This document shows positions 1-6,601 of a stretch of 8,346 nucleotides of DNA, one piece after another (the stretch's first letter is position 1; every line of letters begins with the position of its first letter). Source of the stretch: an uncultured Blautia sp. (GTDB lineage Bacteria > Bacillota > Clostridia > Lachnospirales > Lachnospiraceae). The notes beneath the pieces are model-generated. The model made no database searches. It was not told the DNA's origin and was given only the letters and a program-made list of their open reading frames with translations. The stretch lies in contig CAAFRY010000193.1 of the NCBI GenBank assembly GCA_900765525.1, positions 1 to 8,346 on the forward strand. The letters are read 5' to 3'. The position numbers and the translations under genes are program-made.

Positions 1-10
1 AGTAACATTC

Positions 11-50
11 GCAGGCCCATTTAAAGTTTTGCTTCGCAAAAGGAGCCTGC
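11..50 (+). other. Nested hairpin, structured RNA candidate
   Basis: The outer arms GCAGGC (11-16) and GCCTGC (45-50) enclose an inner hairpin, TTTTGC (27-32) with loop TTC and GCAAAA (36-41). It is the first of three hairpins in the 140 bases before the AraC-family gene. No T-run follows, so it does not look like a simple terminator. It may be part of the 3' end or leader of a transcript that begins outside the window. Confidence 0.4.
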
Positions 51-73
51 TCACACCTGAATCATATTCTTAC

Positions 74-100
74 GCAGCCCGGCAGCAAGTGTCGGGCTGC
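74..100 (+). other. Hairpin, 11-bp stem
   Basis: Positions 74-84 pair with 90-100 over 11 base pairs, including one G-T wobble, around the loop GCAAG (85-89). The stem is GC-rich, with core CAGCCCG/CGGGCTG. No T-tract follows on the plus strand, which argues against a classical intrinsic terminator in this direction. Confidence 0.45.
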
Positions 101-115
101 TGTGTGAACAGTAAC

Positions 116-147
116 AACAGTTCAGCCTTGCTGAACTGTTACGTTTT
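116..147 (+). terminator. Strong hairpin followed by TTTT, possible terminator
   Basis: Positions 116-126 pair perfectly with 130-140 (11 bp, loop CTT). The alternative extended fold pairs GTAAC 111-115 with 138-142 across a three-base bulge. A run of four T follows at 144-147. It lies upstream of the AraC-gene promoter, so it most plausibly ends a rightward transcript entering from the left edge. The T-run is short and separated from the stem, so termination is uncertain. Confidence 0.45.
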
Positions 148-167
148 CTGACACAAGTGTGGCATCC

Positions 168-188
168 CTGGTATTTCTGGTATATAAT
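168..188 (+). promoter_or_regulatory. Promoter -10 region of the AraC-family gene
   Basis: TATAAT at 183-188 matches the sigma-A -10 consensus exactly. The overlapping reading TGG-TATATA (178-186) resembles an extended -10, which would compensate for the lack of a good -35 hexamer 17 bases upstream. A direct repeat CTGGTAT occurs at 168-174 and 177-183 (9-base period) and overlaps the -10. AraC-family proteins often bind direct repeats, so this could be an autoregulatory site, but that is inference. Confidence 0.45.
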
Positions 189-219
189 CTATCTAAGGCC
201 TGCCTGAGGGAAAGATACT

Positions 220-1095
220 TTGCAGGGGCCTGCTTACAATTTTCAATATTTACCGGACAGAAAGGTACTTGCTATGATTGTATACGAAGATTACCATTTC
301 GGGGAACAGCGTGAAATCTCCCTGTACCATATCAAGGAATTCAGCCATTTCCCACATTTTCACAGAAGTTATGAGCTGCTCTATCTAAAATCAGGCAGTT
401 TAAAAGCTGTCATAGACGGCAGAGAATTTCTCATGGAGCCCGGGCATCTGGTATTAGTTCTTCCCTATGAAATCCACTCCTATATAAATCTTGGAGGGGC
501 TGAATGCTATGTCAATGTGTTTTCCCCGGATTATATTCTGGAATTTTATTCCATGACAGCAAAAAAGACTTTGAATTGTCCTCTCCTTAATCTGGAGGAG
601 CCGGTATTTGCCCATATGGAAAAACACCTTTTCTTAGACAATTCAAAGCCTTTGTACACAAAAGCTTACCTGTATTATATCGGGGCCCGGCTTCTGGACC
701 AAAGCACCCTGATTCCCAGAAAAGCCCAAACCGCTGATTTGCTCCATCAGATTCTCACTTATATCCAGGAGCATTATACCCAGGAGCTGACACTTCAGGA
801 CCTGGCCACCCATTTAGGCTACAGCCGCCTGTATCTGTCCCGTTTCATCAACAGCAGTCTGTCCGCTTCCTTCACAGACCTGGTGAATCAGCATAGGATT
901 AACTTTGCCGCCCATCTGCTTAGAACCACGGACAATCCTGTCAGCGACATCGCTTTTTCCTGCGGATACAGCAGTCTCCGCTCCTTTAACCGCTGCTTTA
1001 AAGAACTTCAGCAGGTTACTCCCCGGCAGTACCGGGACCGCTTTACTGCCTGCAGCAGCCCGGGCAGCCGGAAGACATCCTGTCCTCTTCCATGA
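220..1095 (+). CDS. AraC-family transcriptional regulator with N-terminal cupin domain
   Basis: Cytoplasmic one-component regulator of 291 residues. Residues 42-90 form the cupin sensor fold, with HFH at 46-48, the GSLKAVIDG strand turn and PGHLVLVLP at 74-82; the ligand is unknown. Residues 172-275 form the double helix-turn-helix DNA-binding domain: first helix-turn-helix near 191-211 ([20 protein letters not shown]) and second near 240-262, with the family signature [20 protein letters not shown] followed by TPRQYR. The TTG start at 220 is chosen because GAGGG (206-210) sits 9 bases upstream. An ATG at 274 (residue 19) with a weaker AAAGG is the alternative and leaves both domains intact. 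The family domain ends near residue 275; the last 16 residues lie within the overlap with the opposing ispF gene and look like a read-through tail. Its targets cannot be told from the window; sugar or metabolite regulation is common in this family. Confidence 0.9.
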   Translation: MQGPAYNFQYLPDRKVLAMIVYEDYHFGEQREISLYHIKEFSHFPHFHRSYELLYLKSGSLKAVIDGREFLMEPGHLVLVLPYEIHSYINLGGAECYVNVFSPDYILEFYSMTAKKTLNCPLLNLEEPVFAHMEKHLFLDNSKPLYTKAYLYYIGARLLDQSTLIPRKAQTADLLHQILTYIQEHYTQELTLQDLATHLGYSRLYLSRFINSSLSASFTDLVNQHRINFAAHLLRTTDNPVSDIAFSCGYSSLRSFNRCFKELQQVTPRQYRDRFTACSSPGSRKTSCPLP

Positions 1096-1576
1096 AATCC
1101 TGAACGCTGGTAAGAGCGCATACCGCATGAGCGGAAATTCCTTCCAGGCTTCCGGTGAAGCCCAGCCCTTCCTCTGTAGTGGCTTTTATATTCACCTGAT
1201 TCTCTTCCAGATGGAGGGCTTTTGCCACATTTTCTACCATAGTGTCAATATAGGGAAGCAGCTTGGGTTTCTGGGCAATGATGGTGGCGTCAATGTTGTT
1301 TATCACATACATATTTTCCTCCAGCAGCTTTCCCACATGCTCCAGCAAAAGAATACTGGAAATCCCTTTATATTTTGGGTCTGTATCAGGAAAATGCCTG
1401 CCTATATCCCGGAGAGCAGCCGCCCCCAGAAGGGCGTCCATAATAGCGTGGACTACCACATCCGCATCGGAATGTCCCAGAAGGCCTTTTTCCCAAGGGA
1501 TTTTCACGCCTCCCAGAATCAAATCTCTTCCCTCTGTCAGTTTATGCACATCATAACCCATTCCTACTCGAATCAT
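1043..1576 (-). CDS. ispF: 2-C-methyl-D-erythritol 2,4-cyclodiphosphate synthase
   Basis: Cytosolic MEP-pathway enzyme that cyclises CDP-methylerythritol 2-phosphate to MEcPP and CMP, on the route to isoprenoid precursors. Metal ligands are visible at D9 and H11 (GYDVH) and H43; also seen are HSDAD (35-39), the [11 protein letters not shown] segment (57-67) and [11 protein letters not shown] (132-142), which carries the conserved Thr/Glu of the nucleotide site. The protein is 177 residues, against about 157-160 for the family. The extra 16 residues after VQDF end in SGCPGCCRQ and are encoded where the gene overlaps the AraC-family gene. AGGAG (1585-1589) lies 8 bases before the ATG and overlaps the copA stop codon, with only 11 bases between the two genes. 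It is therefore probably co-transcribed and translationally coupled with copA. The usual ispD neighbour is absent. Confidence 0.96.
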   Translation of the reverse strand: MIRVGMGYDVHKLTEGRDLILGGVKIPWEKGLLGHSDADVVVHAIMDALLGAAALRDIGRHFPDTDPKYKGISSILLLEHVGKLLEENMYVINNIDATIIAQKPKLLPYIDTMVENVAKALHLEENQVNIKATTEEGLGFTGSLEGISAHAVCALTSVQDFMEEDRMSSGCPGCCRQ

Positions 1577-1587
1577 ATCCGCCGCTC

Positions 1588-1794
1588 CTATTCTATGGAT
1601 ACTACTTCATAGCCTGCATCCACAACAGCCTGGCTTAATGCTTCCTTTGTCACAGAAGCTTCTGCTTCCACATAGGCTTCTTTTTTCTCCAAATTCACCT
1701 CTGCCTTTACCCCTGGCATACCATTTAAAGCCTTATTCACTGCTGCCTGGCAATGGGCGCACATCATACCTTCAATTTTCATTGTATACATCAT
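1588..1794 (-). CDS. Internal in-frame start: predicted free CopZ-like copper chaperone
   Basis: This 68-residue product would be identical to the last 68 residues of CopA (from M809). It has the size and fold signature of a stand-alone CopZ/Atx1-like chaperone: [11 protein letters not shown] with C12 and C15 of the short form, then the alpha/beta pattern ending in [12 protein letters not shown]. Directly seen: reading leftward, AAGGAGG (1806-1800), a spacer of five A, then ATG at 1794 and a second ATG at 1791. This is a textbook ribosome binding site, stronger than the one used by copA itself. Known: Cu(I) chaperones normally accompany copA, and E. coli makes one from copA by ribosomal frameshifting. 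Inference: here it would be made by internal initiation. The codons forming the site encode Asn-Lys-Glu-Glu-Lys in the tether, so chance in purine-rich DNA is the main alternative. Confidence 0.5.
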   Translation of the reverse strand: MMYTMKIEGMMCAHCQAAVNKALNGMPGVKAEVNLEKKEAYVEAEASVTKEALSQAVVDAGYEVVSIE

Positions 1795-4218
1795 TTTTTC
1801 CTCCTTATTTTCCACCGCTTCTGCGGTTGTTTCTGTTTTATCCTCTGCTTCTGTTGTTTCTATGGTTCTTTCCTGTTCCATATTCAGGACAGTTTCTTTT
1901 GGTTCTGCAGCTTCCTCATTACCAGCTACTGGTTTTCTCAGCACATGGAAAAATCTCAGCCGCAGGGCATTGGATACCACAAACAAACTGCTGAGGCTCA
2001 TGGCCGCTGCTCCAAACATGGGACTCAGCTTCCAGCCAAGGGCAGTATAGAACACCCCGGCAGCCAGAGGAATTCCACATACATTGTAGAAAAAAGCCCA
2101 AAACAGATTTTCCTTAATGTTACGGATAACCGCCTTACTGAGGCCTACTGCCGTTACTACATCCAGCAAATCATTTTTCATCAGTACAATATCAGCGCTC
2201 TCAATAGCCACATCCGTGCCTGCCCCAATAGCAATTCCCACATCCGCTCTGGCTAAAGCAGGGGCATCGTTGATACCGTCTCCCACCATGGCCACCTTAC
2301 GGCCGCTTTCCTGAAGCCTGGCAACCTCTCTCTCCTTATCCTGGGGAAGCACCTCGGCAATAACTGTGTCAATATCCAGCTGCTTCTGAATGGCTCTGGC
2401 AGTTCTCTCATTGTCCCCTGTAAGCATGATAACCTGAATCCCCATTTTTTTCAACTCCCGGATGGCCTGGGCACTGGTGGGCTTCACCACATCCGCAGCT
2501 CCGATAACCCCAAGAAGCTTACTGTGGTCTGCGAAAAGCAACGGGGTTTTCCCCTGCCCTGTCAGGGTTTCCAGATAATCCCCAAGAGGAGAAATATCAA
2601 TATGCTTTTCTTCCATCAGTTTCTTATTTCCTGCAAAATACTTCTGCCCCTCAATCACTGCCTCAATTCCTCTTCCGGGGATTGCTGAGAAATCCCGGGC
2701 TTCTGTCAGACTGATTTGTTCCTGCTGCGCCTTAGCCAGTACAGCCTCTGCCAGAGGATGCTCGCTTTTCTTTTCCAGGGTCGCTGCAATTTGCAGAAGC
2801 CGCTGAGCAGAAATACCCAAGCTGCGGATGTCTGTAACCTCCGGCTTGCCCTGGGTGATAGTACCTGTTTTATCCAGTACAACGCTCTGGATATTATGGG
2901 TTACCTCCAAAGCTTCCCCTGACTTAATGAGAATTCCGTTTTCCGCTCCCTTACCGGTTCCTACCATGATAGCCACCGGTGTGGCCAGTCCCAATGCACA
3001 GGGACAGGAGATGACCAGCACTGCAATGGCACAGGACAAAGCAAACTCAAAGTCTGCGCCGCAAAACAGCCATACCACAGCTGTCAGCAAGGAAATGGTC
3101 ATAACAATAGGAACAAAAACTCCGGCAATTTTATCTGCGATTTTGGCAATGGGGGCCTTGCTGGCACTGGCGTCCTCCACCAGCCGGATAATCTGGGAAA
3201 ATGTAGTATCCTCTCCCACCTTCTCTGCCTTCATGCGGAAAAATCCCGCCTTATTCATGGTAGCCGCAATCACCTTGTCTCCCGGCTGCTTCTGCACGGG
3301 AATACTTTCTCCTGTAATAGCCGCCTCATCAATGCTGGTAGTTCCTTCCAGCACCCGTCCGTCTGCAGGTACGCTGCTGCCTGGCTTTACCTGAAGAATA
3401 TCTCCCGGCAGAATTTCTTCTGCAGGGATTTCCACTACCTGTCCATCCCGTTCCGCCAAAGCAGTTTTGGGCGCCATATCAATCAGCTTGTTAATGGCCT
3501 GGCTGGTCTTGCCTTTAGAGCGGGCCTCCAGATACTTTCCAATGTTTATAAGAGCCAGAATCATAACCGCAGATTCAAAGTACAAATCATGCTGATAGCC
3601 CATGACCAGCTCCATGTCCTGTACTCCCAGTCCATATCCCATACGGTAAATAGCAAAAATACCATAAACCAGTGAGGCCGTAGAACCTACTGCAATCAAC
3701 GTATCCATATTAGGAGCGCCGTGAAACAAGGTACTAAAGCCCTTGGAATAATATGCCCTGTTAATATAGGCTACGGGAATACAGAGCAGAAACTGTGTCA
3801 TAGCAAATCCTACCGCATTCTCAGTTCCTGCCAGAAATCCCGGCAAAGGCAGCCCAACCATATGCCCCATGGAAACATACATCAGGGGAATCAAAAAAAG
3901 GAAAGACCATATTGTCCTCTTTTTCATGTATTCTATATGCTCCTGCACCGGATTGGCCTTCTCTTTACCGGCTCCGGCTGTTTTCCCTTTCTGTCCCTCC
4001 GCCTTCTCTCCCTGAACACTGGCTCCATATCCGGCATGGATTACAGCGTCAATAATACCTTGTTCCTGTATCACGTTTTCCTTGTATTCTACCTGCATAC
4101 TGTTGGTCAGCAGATTTACGCTGACCTCCTGTACCCCTTCCAGCTTTCTTACACATTTTTCCACTCTGGAAGAGCAGGCAGAGCAGGTCATACCTGTTAC
4201 ATCAAATTTTTTCTTCAT
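1588..4218 (-). CDS. copA: Cu(I)-exporting P1B-type ATPase with N- and C-terminal metal-binding domains
   Basis: Membrane copper-efflux pump of 876 residues. In order: N-terminal heavy-metal-associated (HMA) domain with GMTCSAC (C12, C15); Lys/Gly-rich linker to about 95; first membrane segments (about 101-230); actuator domain with TGES (302-305); the transmembrane Cu site CPC (C405, C407); the phosphorylated Asp in DKTGT (D449); SEHPLA with H487; GDGIND (646-651); and the last helices with YN (711-712) and MSLSS (740-744), typical of Cu(I) pumps. Residues 762-808 are an acidic, Glu/Thr-rich tether leading to a second HMA domain (C820, C823) at the C-terminus. That position is less usual than tandem N-terminal domains. 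The ATG at 4218 has AAGGAG (4227-4232) 8 bases upstream. It sits downstream of csoR and upstream of ispF. No separate copZ is present; an internal start near 1794 may supply one. Confidence 0.97.
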   Translation of the reverse strand: MKKKFDVTGMTCSACSSRVEKCVRKLEGVQEVSVNLLTNSMQVEYKENVIQEQGIIDAVIHAGYGASVQGEKAEGQKGKTAGAGKEKANPVQEHIEYMKKRTIWSFLFLIPLMYVSMGHMVGLPLPGFLAGTENAVGFAMTQFLLCIPVAYINRAYYSKGFSTLFHGAPNMDTLIAVGSTASLVYGIFAIYRMGYGLGVQDMELVMGYQHDLYFESAVMILALINIGKYLEARSKGKTSQAINKLIDMAPKTALAERDGQVVEIPAEEILPGDILQVKPGSSVPADGRVLEGTTSIDEAAITGESIPVQKQPGDKVIAATMNKAGFFRMKAEKVGEDTTFSQIIRLVEDASASKAPIAKIADKIAGVFVPIVMTISLLTAVVWLFCGADFEFALSCAIAVLVISCPCALGLATPVAIMVGTGKGAENGILIKSGEALEVTHNIQSVVLDKTGTITQGKPEVTDIRSLGISAQRLLQIAATLEKKSEHPLAEAVLAKAQQEQISLTEARDFSAIPGRGIEAVIEGQKYFAGNKKLMEEKHIDISPLGDYLETLTGQGKTPLLFADHSKLLGVIGAADVVKPTSAQAIRELKKMGIQVIMLTGDNERTARAIQKQLDIDTVIAEVLPQDKEREVARLQESGRKVAMVGDGINDAPALARADVGIAIGAGTDVAIESADIVLMKNDLLDVVTAVGLSKAVIRNIKENLFWAFFYNVCGIPLAAGVFYTALGWKLSPMFGAAAMSLSSLFVVSNALRLRFFHVLRKPVAGNEEAAEPKETVLNMEQERTIETTEAEDKTETTAEAVENKEEKMMYTMKIEGMMCAHCQAAVNKALNGMPGVKAEVNLEKKEAYVEAEASVTKEALSQAVVDAGYEVVSIE
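1800..1806 (-). promoter_or_regulatory. Strong Shine-Dalgarno inside copA
   Basis: AAGGAGG read on the minus strand, five bases before ATG 1794 and eight before ATG 1791, in frame with copA. It falls exactly at the boundary between the disordered tether and the C-terminal HMA domain, which is where a relict or functional copZ start would be expected. Confidence 0.6.
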
Positions 4219-4270
4219 ATTCCGTTCTCCTTATCCCTCTGTCTCTGTAATATTCCTGCTTTCTTCTATG

Positions 4271-4293
4271 GCCTCAGTCCGCCGGCCTGAGGC
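4271..4293 (-). other. Intercistronic hairpin between csoR and copA
   Basis: GCCTCAG (4271-4277) and CTGAGGC (4287-4293) form a perfect 7-bp stem around a 9-base GC-rich loop, within the 103 bases separating csoR from copA. No T-tract follows in the leftward direction, so full termination is unlikely. It could act in mRNA processing or stability, or partially attenuate expression. Confidence 0.4.
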
Positions 4294-4321
4294 TCTCCGG
4301 CAGTCTGCCAAAATAGGATTG

Positions 4322-4582
4322 TTATAATATTTTACCCAGCATAGCTACCAGTTCATCCACCTTTTCCTCCCGTTCTGCGTCAGTTTTTGCTCCGGTAACG
4401 CAGCTTTTTAAATGGGCGGTGAGGATTTCCTTATTGGCCCGGTTCAAAATTGCCTCTGTGGCCATAAGCTGCTGGGATATGTCCATACAGTACCTGTCCT
4501 CCTCCACCATCTTCAAAATTCCGTCTATCTGCCCTCTGGCTGTTTTTAACAGCCGGTTTATCTTAGCTTTCTCTGCTTTCAT
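4322..4582 (-). CDS. csoR: CsoR-family copper-sensing transcriptional repressor
   Basis: Small all-helical repressor of 86 residues (DUF156/CsoR-RcnR family) that binds DNA when metal-free and releases it on binding Cu(I). The Cu(I) ligand set is C32, H57, C61, in RYCMDISQQL and LTAHLKSC, with the spacing (C-x24-H-x3-C) of characterised CsoR proteins; Y31 matches the conserved second-shell Tyr. The basic first helix KAEKAKINRLLKTARGQIDG is the typical DNA-contact region. The ATG at 4582 is chosen because AGGGAG (4590-4595) is 7 bases upstream. The reading frame stays open to an ATG at 4657, but the extra residues would be translated from the promoter and operator, so that start is rejected. 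It is the first gene of the csoR-copA-ispF unit, preceded by its likely own operator. Cu rather than Ni/Co sensing is inferred from the ligand pattern and the copA neighbour. Confidence 0.95.
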   Translation of the reverse strand: MKAEKAKINRLLKTARGQIDGILKMVEEDRYCMDISQQLMATEAILNRANKEILTAHLKSCVTGAKTDAEREEKVDELVAMLGKIL

Positions 4583-4594
4583 CTCATCACTCCC

Positions 4595-4612
4595 TACACC
4601 CCAGGGGGGTAT
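4595..4612 (-). promoter_or_regulatory. CsoR-type operator (G/C-tract dyad)
   Basis: Read leftward, the site is ATACCCCCCTGGGGTGTA: a run of C facing a run of G, flanked by TA-containing ends. This is the general form of known CsoR/RcnR-family operators. It lies between the -10 box (4629-4634) and the csoR ribosome binding site, about 10 to 27 bases past the predicted transcription start. The arms are unequal (six C against four G). CsoR bound here would block escape from the promoter. Confidence 0.7.
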
Positions 4613-4628
4613 TATTCTTGACGGATTT

Positions 4629-4657
4629 AGTATAGCATGAAAAAAAGAGAAACGCAA
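4629..4657 (-). promoter_or_regulatory. Promoter of the csoR-copA-ispF operon
   Basis: Read leftward: TTGCGT (-35, 4652-4657), a 17-base spacer, then TATACT (-10, 4629-4634) preceded by TGC, giving an extended -10. Spacing is optimal and the -10 matches consensus at five of six positions. The CsoR-type operator begins about 17 bases downstream of the -10. Confidence 0.7.
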
Positions 4658-4665
4658 GGGGCTAT

Positions 4666-4695
4666 CGCATCAATGATTAAAAAATCATAGATGCG
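4666..4695. repeat. Inverted repeat, 12-bp arms with one mismatch
   Basis: CGCATC-A-ATGATT (4666-4678) faces AATCAT-A-GATGCG (4683-4695) across AAAA. That is 12 pairs with one A-A mismatch, symmetric on both strands. It lies where the AT-rich insert meets the copper promoter and contains the stop codon of the interrupted small frame. It could be a terminator-like hairpin for the toxin-antitoxin transcript, although no T-tract follows beyond the stem, or a boundary structure. Confidence 0.6.
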
Positions 4696-4844
4696 GCAGA
4701 AAGGTCCTCACATTCTTCCACAAGGGCAAGTATCTTGTTAAAAAGTTTCGCCTGGTTTTTCGTAACCGCTTTTTAACTATATTTGTAAGTATGATAACTT
4801 TTGCCTTTGGTTTCCTTTTCGGTAATTTCCATTATCTTTGGCAT
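4677..4844 (-). pseudogene. Small reading frame after the toxin gene, interrupted by one in-frame TAA
   Basis: ATG at 4844 begins one base after the AbiEii stop (TAG-T-ATG), so translational coupling is possible. The first segment is 23 residues (starting MPKIMEITEKETKGK) and ends at TAA (4773-4775). The same frame then continues for 31 codons (starting KAVTKNQAKLFNKILALVEE) to a TAA at 4677-4679. Without the internal stop it would encode about 55 residues, with a basic, polar first part and a helical, acidic second part. I do not recognise the family. The continuity of protein-like composition across the stop suggests a nonsense mutation in a third, small gene of the island. Alternatives are a genuine 23-residue peptide or chance. 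Confidence 0.35.
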
Positions 4845-4845
4845 A

Positions 4846-5745
4846 CTATACATCCCAAATATTTTTAGCGGCTGACCATTTTTCAGTACAGTTGCGATTG
4901 CTTATTGTTGCTGTGAACGGTCCTGCAAGAAATGTATTTATCGTTTTAAGCACTGTGTTAAAATCATCAGTCTTGGTATCAATTTTACGGCTAAAAGCTT
5001 TCCATTTTTTCTGCATAGCGGAATCATCTGCAAAACACATAACCTGCTCAAACTGTTCAATCGTAAATGTATGCCCACGGTTTTCAAAAGTCTTTTTAAG
5101 TGCTTCGGTCAAGATGTTGCCGTCAAAATCAAACTTATTTGCAAGGTAATAAATATCGTAATAATCTTTCATTCGGCTTGAAAATTCCATTAATCTGAGA
5201 ATTGCATCAAGTTTCTCGGCAATGGTCGTTTCAAGAGAATATGTATTTACTGTCGGTGCAGTAAAATCAGCAAGTTGTGTAGGGATTTTTCGTTTTTCCT
5301 GCTTAGGCACAATAACATCGCCTACGCCGAAATCAATGCTGAACGGTGTTTTGGTATTTTTGATATACGCTACAAGTGAAGCTCCAATACCTGCATACTT
5401 TTTTTGAACAGCAATCGGTGAAATGTCTTTAATTTCAAAGACAATAAAATCATTTTCTGTTGGAGCGGCAATGATTTCCTCTAACACAACTTTTAACTGT
5501 TCAGGAGTATTGGGAACTTTCCGAAGAAGGAAGTCCACATCTACCGTTACTCTGCTGTCAAAGTCAGTGACCGAATATATAAATAATCCGCCTTTTAGCA
5601 CAAGGTTTTCTACATACTTTGATTTTTCTAAGCGGCGCAGAAACTCCTCTTGGCAGAAAAGCTGCAAGCAGAGCTGATAACTTCTACCACTTTCTTTTGC
5701 TTTATTTTTTAGTCTTGCAAGTACTGATGCAGCCATATCAGCCAT
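4846..5745 (-). CDS. Nucleotidyltransferase toxin, AbiEii/AbiGii family
   Basis: Cytoplasmic 299-residue protein with the DNA polymerase beta-type nucleotidyltransferase motifs of AbiEii/MenT toxins. Motif I is KGG at 51-53, followed by R65, T67 and the catalytic pair D69/D71 in RVTVDVDF. A further acidic motif is SIDFGVGD (136-143), then E177-K178 in TIAEKLDAI, and RMKDYYDIYYL (191-201). Known: AbiEii proteins are the toxin of type IV abortive-infection systems, and the related MenT toxins add nucleotides to tRNA acceptor ends. The target here is unknown. The ATG at 5745 is set by GGAGG 9 bases upstream and by an 8-base overlap (ATGGCTGA) with the preceding antitoxin gene. All key motif residues appear intact, so it is probably active. 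Base composition is clearly more A/T-rich than in copA or the ZIP gene, which suggests horizontal acquisition. Confidence 0.88.
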   Translation of the reverse strand: MADMAASVLARLKNKAKESGRSYQLCLQLFCQEEFLRRLEKSKYVENLVLKGGLFIYSVTDFDSRVTVDVDFLLRKVPNTPEQLKVVLEEIIAAPTENDFIVFEIKDISPIAVQKKYAGIGASLVAYIKNTKTPFSIDFGVGDVIVPKQEKRKIPTQLADFTAPTVNTYSLETTIAEKLDAILRLMEFSSRMKDYYDIYYLANKFDFDGNILTEALKKTFENRGHTFTIEQFEQVMCFADDSAMQKKWKAFSRKIDTKTDDFNTVLKTINTFLAGPFTATISNRNCTEKWSAAKNIWDV

Positions 5746-6343
5746 TAAGAAGCACCTCCATTACATTCATCAGTTTTGTGTAAATACGCATTTCCTTTGC
5801 ATATTTTGAAAGATTACTTAAATTCTTTTTATCATCTGCGACATAGGCGTTGAGAGCCTTATTAAACAGCTCATTGTCGAGTTTAGTACGATATTTAAAA
5901 CAATCGCAAATAGTACGCTCACGGTCATAAACAGTAAGTTTTACTCCATTAAAATTGCTTTTTGTTTTTCCTATATCAAATTGAGAATTTTGAATGTAAT
6001 ATATTTTCATAGGCAAAGCATCAAATTTCAGTCTTGTTCTTGAAAATGTCCTTGGAACAGCGATAGACCATTGCCTTGGTGCAAAATCACTGTATCCATA
6101 ATAAAAAAGTGAAGACTCAACACAAACAATGCCTTCTGGAAGAAGCGAGGCAAGTATTTGTTCCTCTTTTATATCTTTTTTCTCGGCAAGCTGATAATAT
6201 CCATGTCGTATACGCTCGATATATCCGTCATTGCACAAATTGGCAACATCAAAATTCGAAAGTCCTGCGGAAACAAATTCGGAAGTTTTAGCAATGCCGC
6301 CTGCATTACTTATTATCTTTTCAACAGTTTTCTTTTTGTCCAT
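5738..6343 (-). CDS. AbiEi-like antitoxin with winged-helix DNA-binding domain
   Basis: Cytoplasmic 201-residue protein of the AbiEi antitoxin family. Residues 5-55 form an N-terminal winged helix (KIISNAGGIAKTSEFVSAG, then YIERIRHGYYQL, the usual 'I.RGYY' wing). The C-terminal domain contains the family signature VYDRERTICDCFKYR (138-152). Known: AbiEi proteins counter AbiEii indirectly (type IV) and repress their own promoter. The gene overlaps the toxin by 8 bases, which should couple their translation with the antitoxin first. The ATG at 6343 has no strong ribosome binding site, and the predicted leader is only about a dozen bases. An ATG at 6347 is in another frame. Composition is A/T-rich, as for the toxin. 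Whether it serves phage defence or stabilises the island cannot be told. Confidence 0.85.
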   Translation of the reverse strand: MDKKKTVEKIISNAGGIAKTSEFVSAGLSNFDVANLCNDGYIERIRHGYYQLAEKKDIKEEQILASLLPEGIVCVESSLFYYGYSDFAPRQWSIAVPRTFSRTRLKFDALPMKIYYIQNSQFDIGKTKSNFNGVKLTVYDRERTICDCFKYRTKLDNELFNKALNAYVADDKKNLSNLSKYAKEMRIYTKLMNVMEVLLNG

Positions 6344-6361
6344 TCATACACCAACTTTCAA

Positions 6362-6390
6362 ATTACAATTATCTAAAACTGTGTTTTGAA
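6362..6390 (-). promoter_or_regulatory. Candidate promoter and operator of the AbiE-like operon
   Basis: Read leftward: TTCAAA (6385-6390), a 17-base spacer, then TGTAAT (6362-6367). A perfect short palindrome AAAAC-TGT-GTTTT (6375-6387) sits in the spacer and overlaps the -35. That is a suitable place for autorepression by the winged-helix antitoxin. Both elements are short and lie in A/T-rich DNA, so chance matches are possible. Confidence 0.35.
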
Positions 6391-6601
6391 AATATTCTGA
6401 CATAAAAGGAAAGGAATATCAACAATTTTTAATACACAATTTCTTAAAAAAGCGAATTAAAAATATTATTATTCCCAATATTAAAAAAAGGAACAGATTA
6501 ACGCTTTAAAGTGCTGAATTCCAACAGCGGATATGGTATGATATATACACCTACAATTCGTATCATATCTGGCTGTGAAAAGGTTTGCACAAAAGTAGCT
6601 T

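Noticed and set aside
905..1612. 235-codon plus-strand frame across the araC-type and ispF genes
   Set aside because: It is antisense to the clearly conserved ispF and overlaps the regulator in another frame, with no family features.
2828..3394. 188-codon plus-strand frame inside copA
   Set aside because: It is antisense to the conserved actuator and transmembrane regions of CopA; low-complexity composition typical of a shadow frame.
3960..4020. E. coli-type programmed frameshift after the first HMA domain of copA
   Set aside because: No slippery heptamer with a following structure was evident in the Lys/Gly-rich linker region; the internal start near 1794 explains a free chaperone better.
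3721..4290. 189-codon plus-strand frame over the copA start
   Set aside because: It is antisense to the first HMA domain and lacks a ribosome binding site and recognisable motifs.
4583..4657. Longer csoR reading frame starting at ATG 4657
   Set aside because: The extra 25 residues would be encoded by the -10 box and operator, and the good ribosome binding site precedes ATG 4582, where family homology begins.
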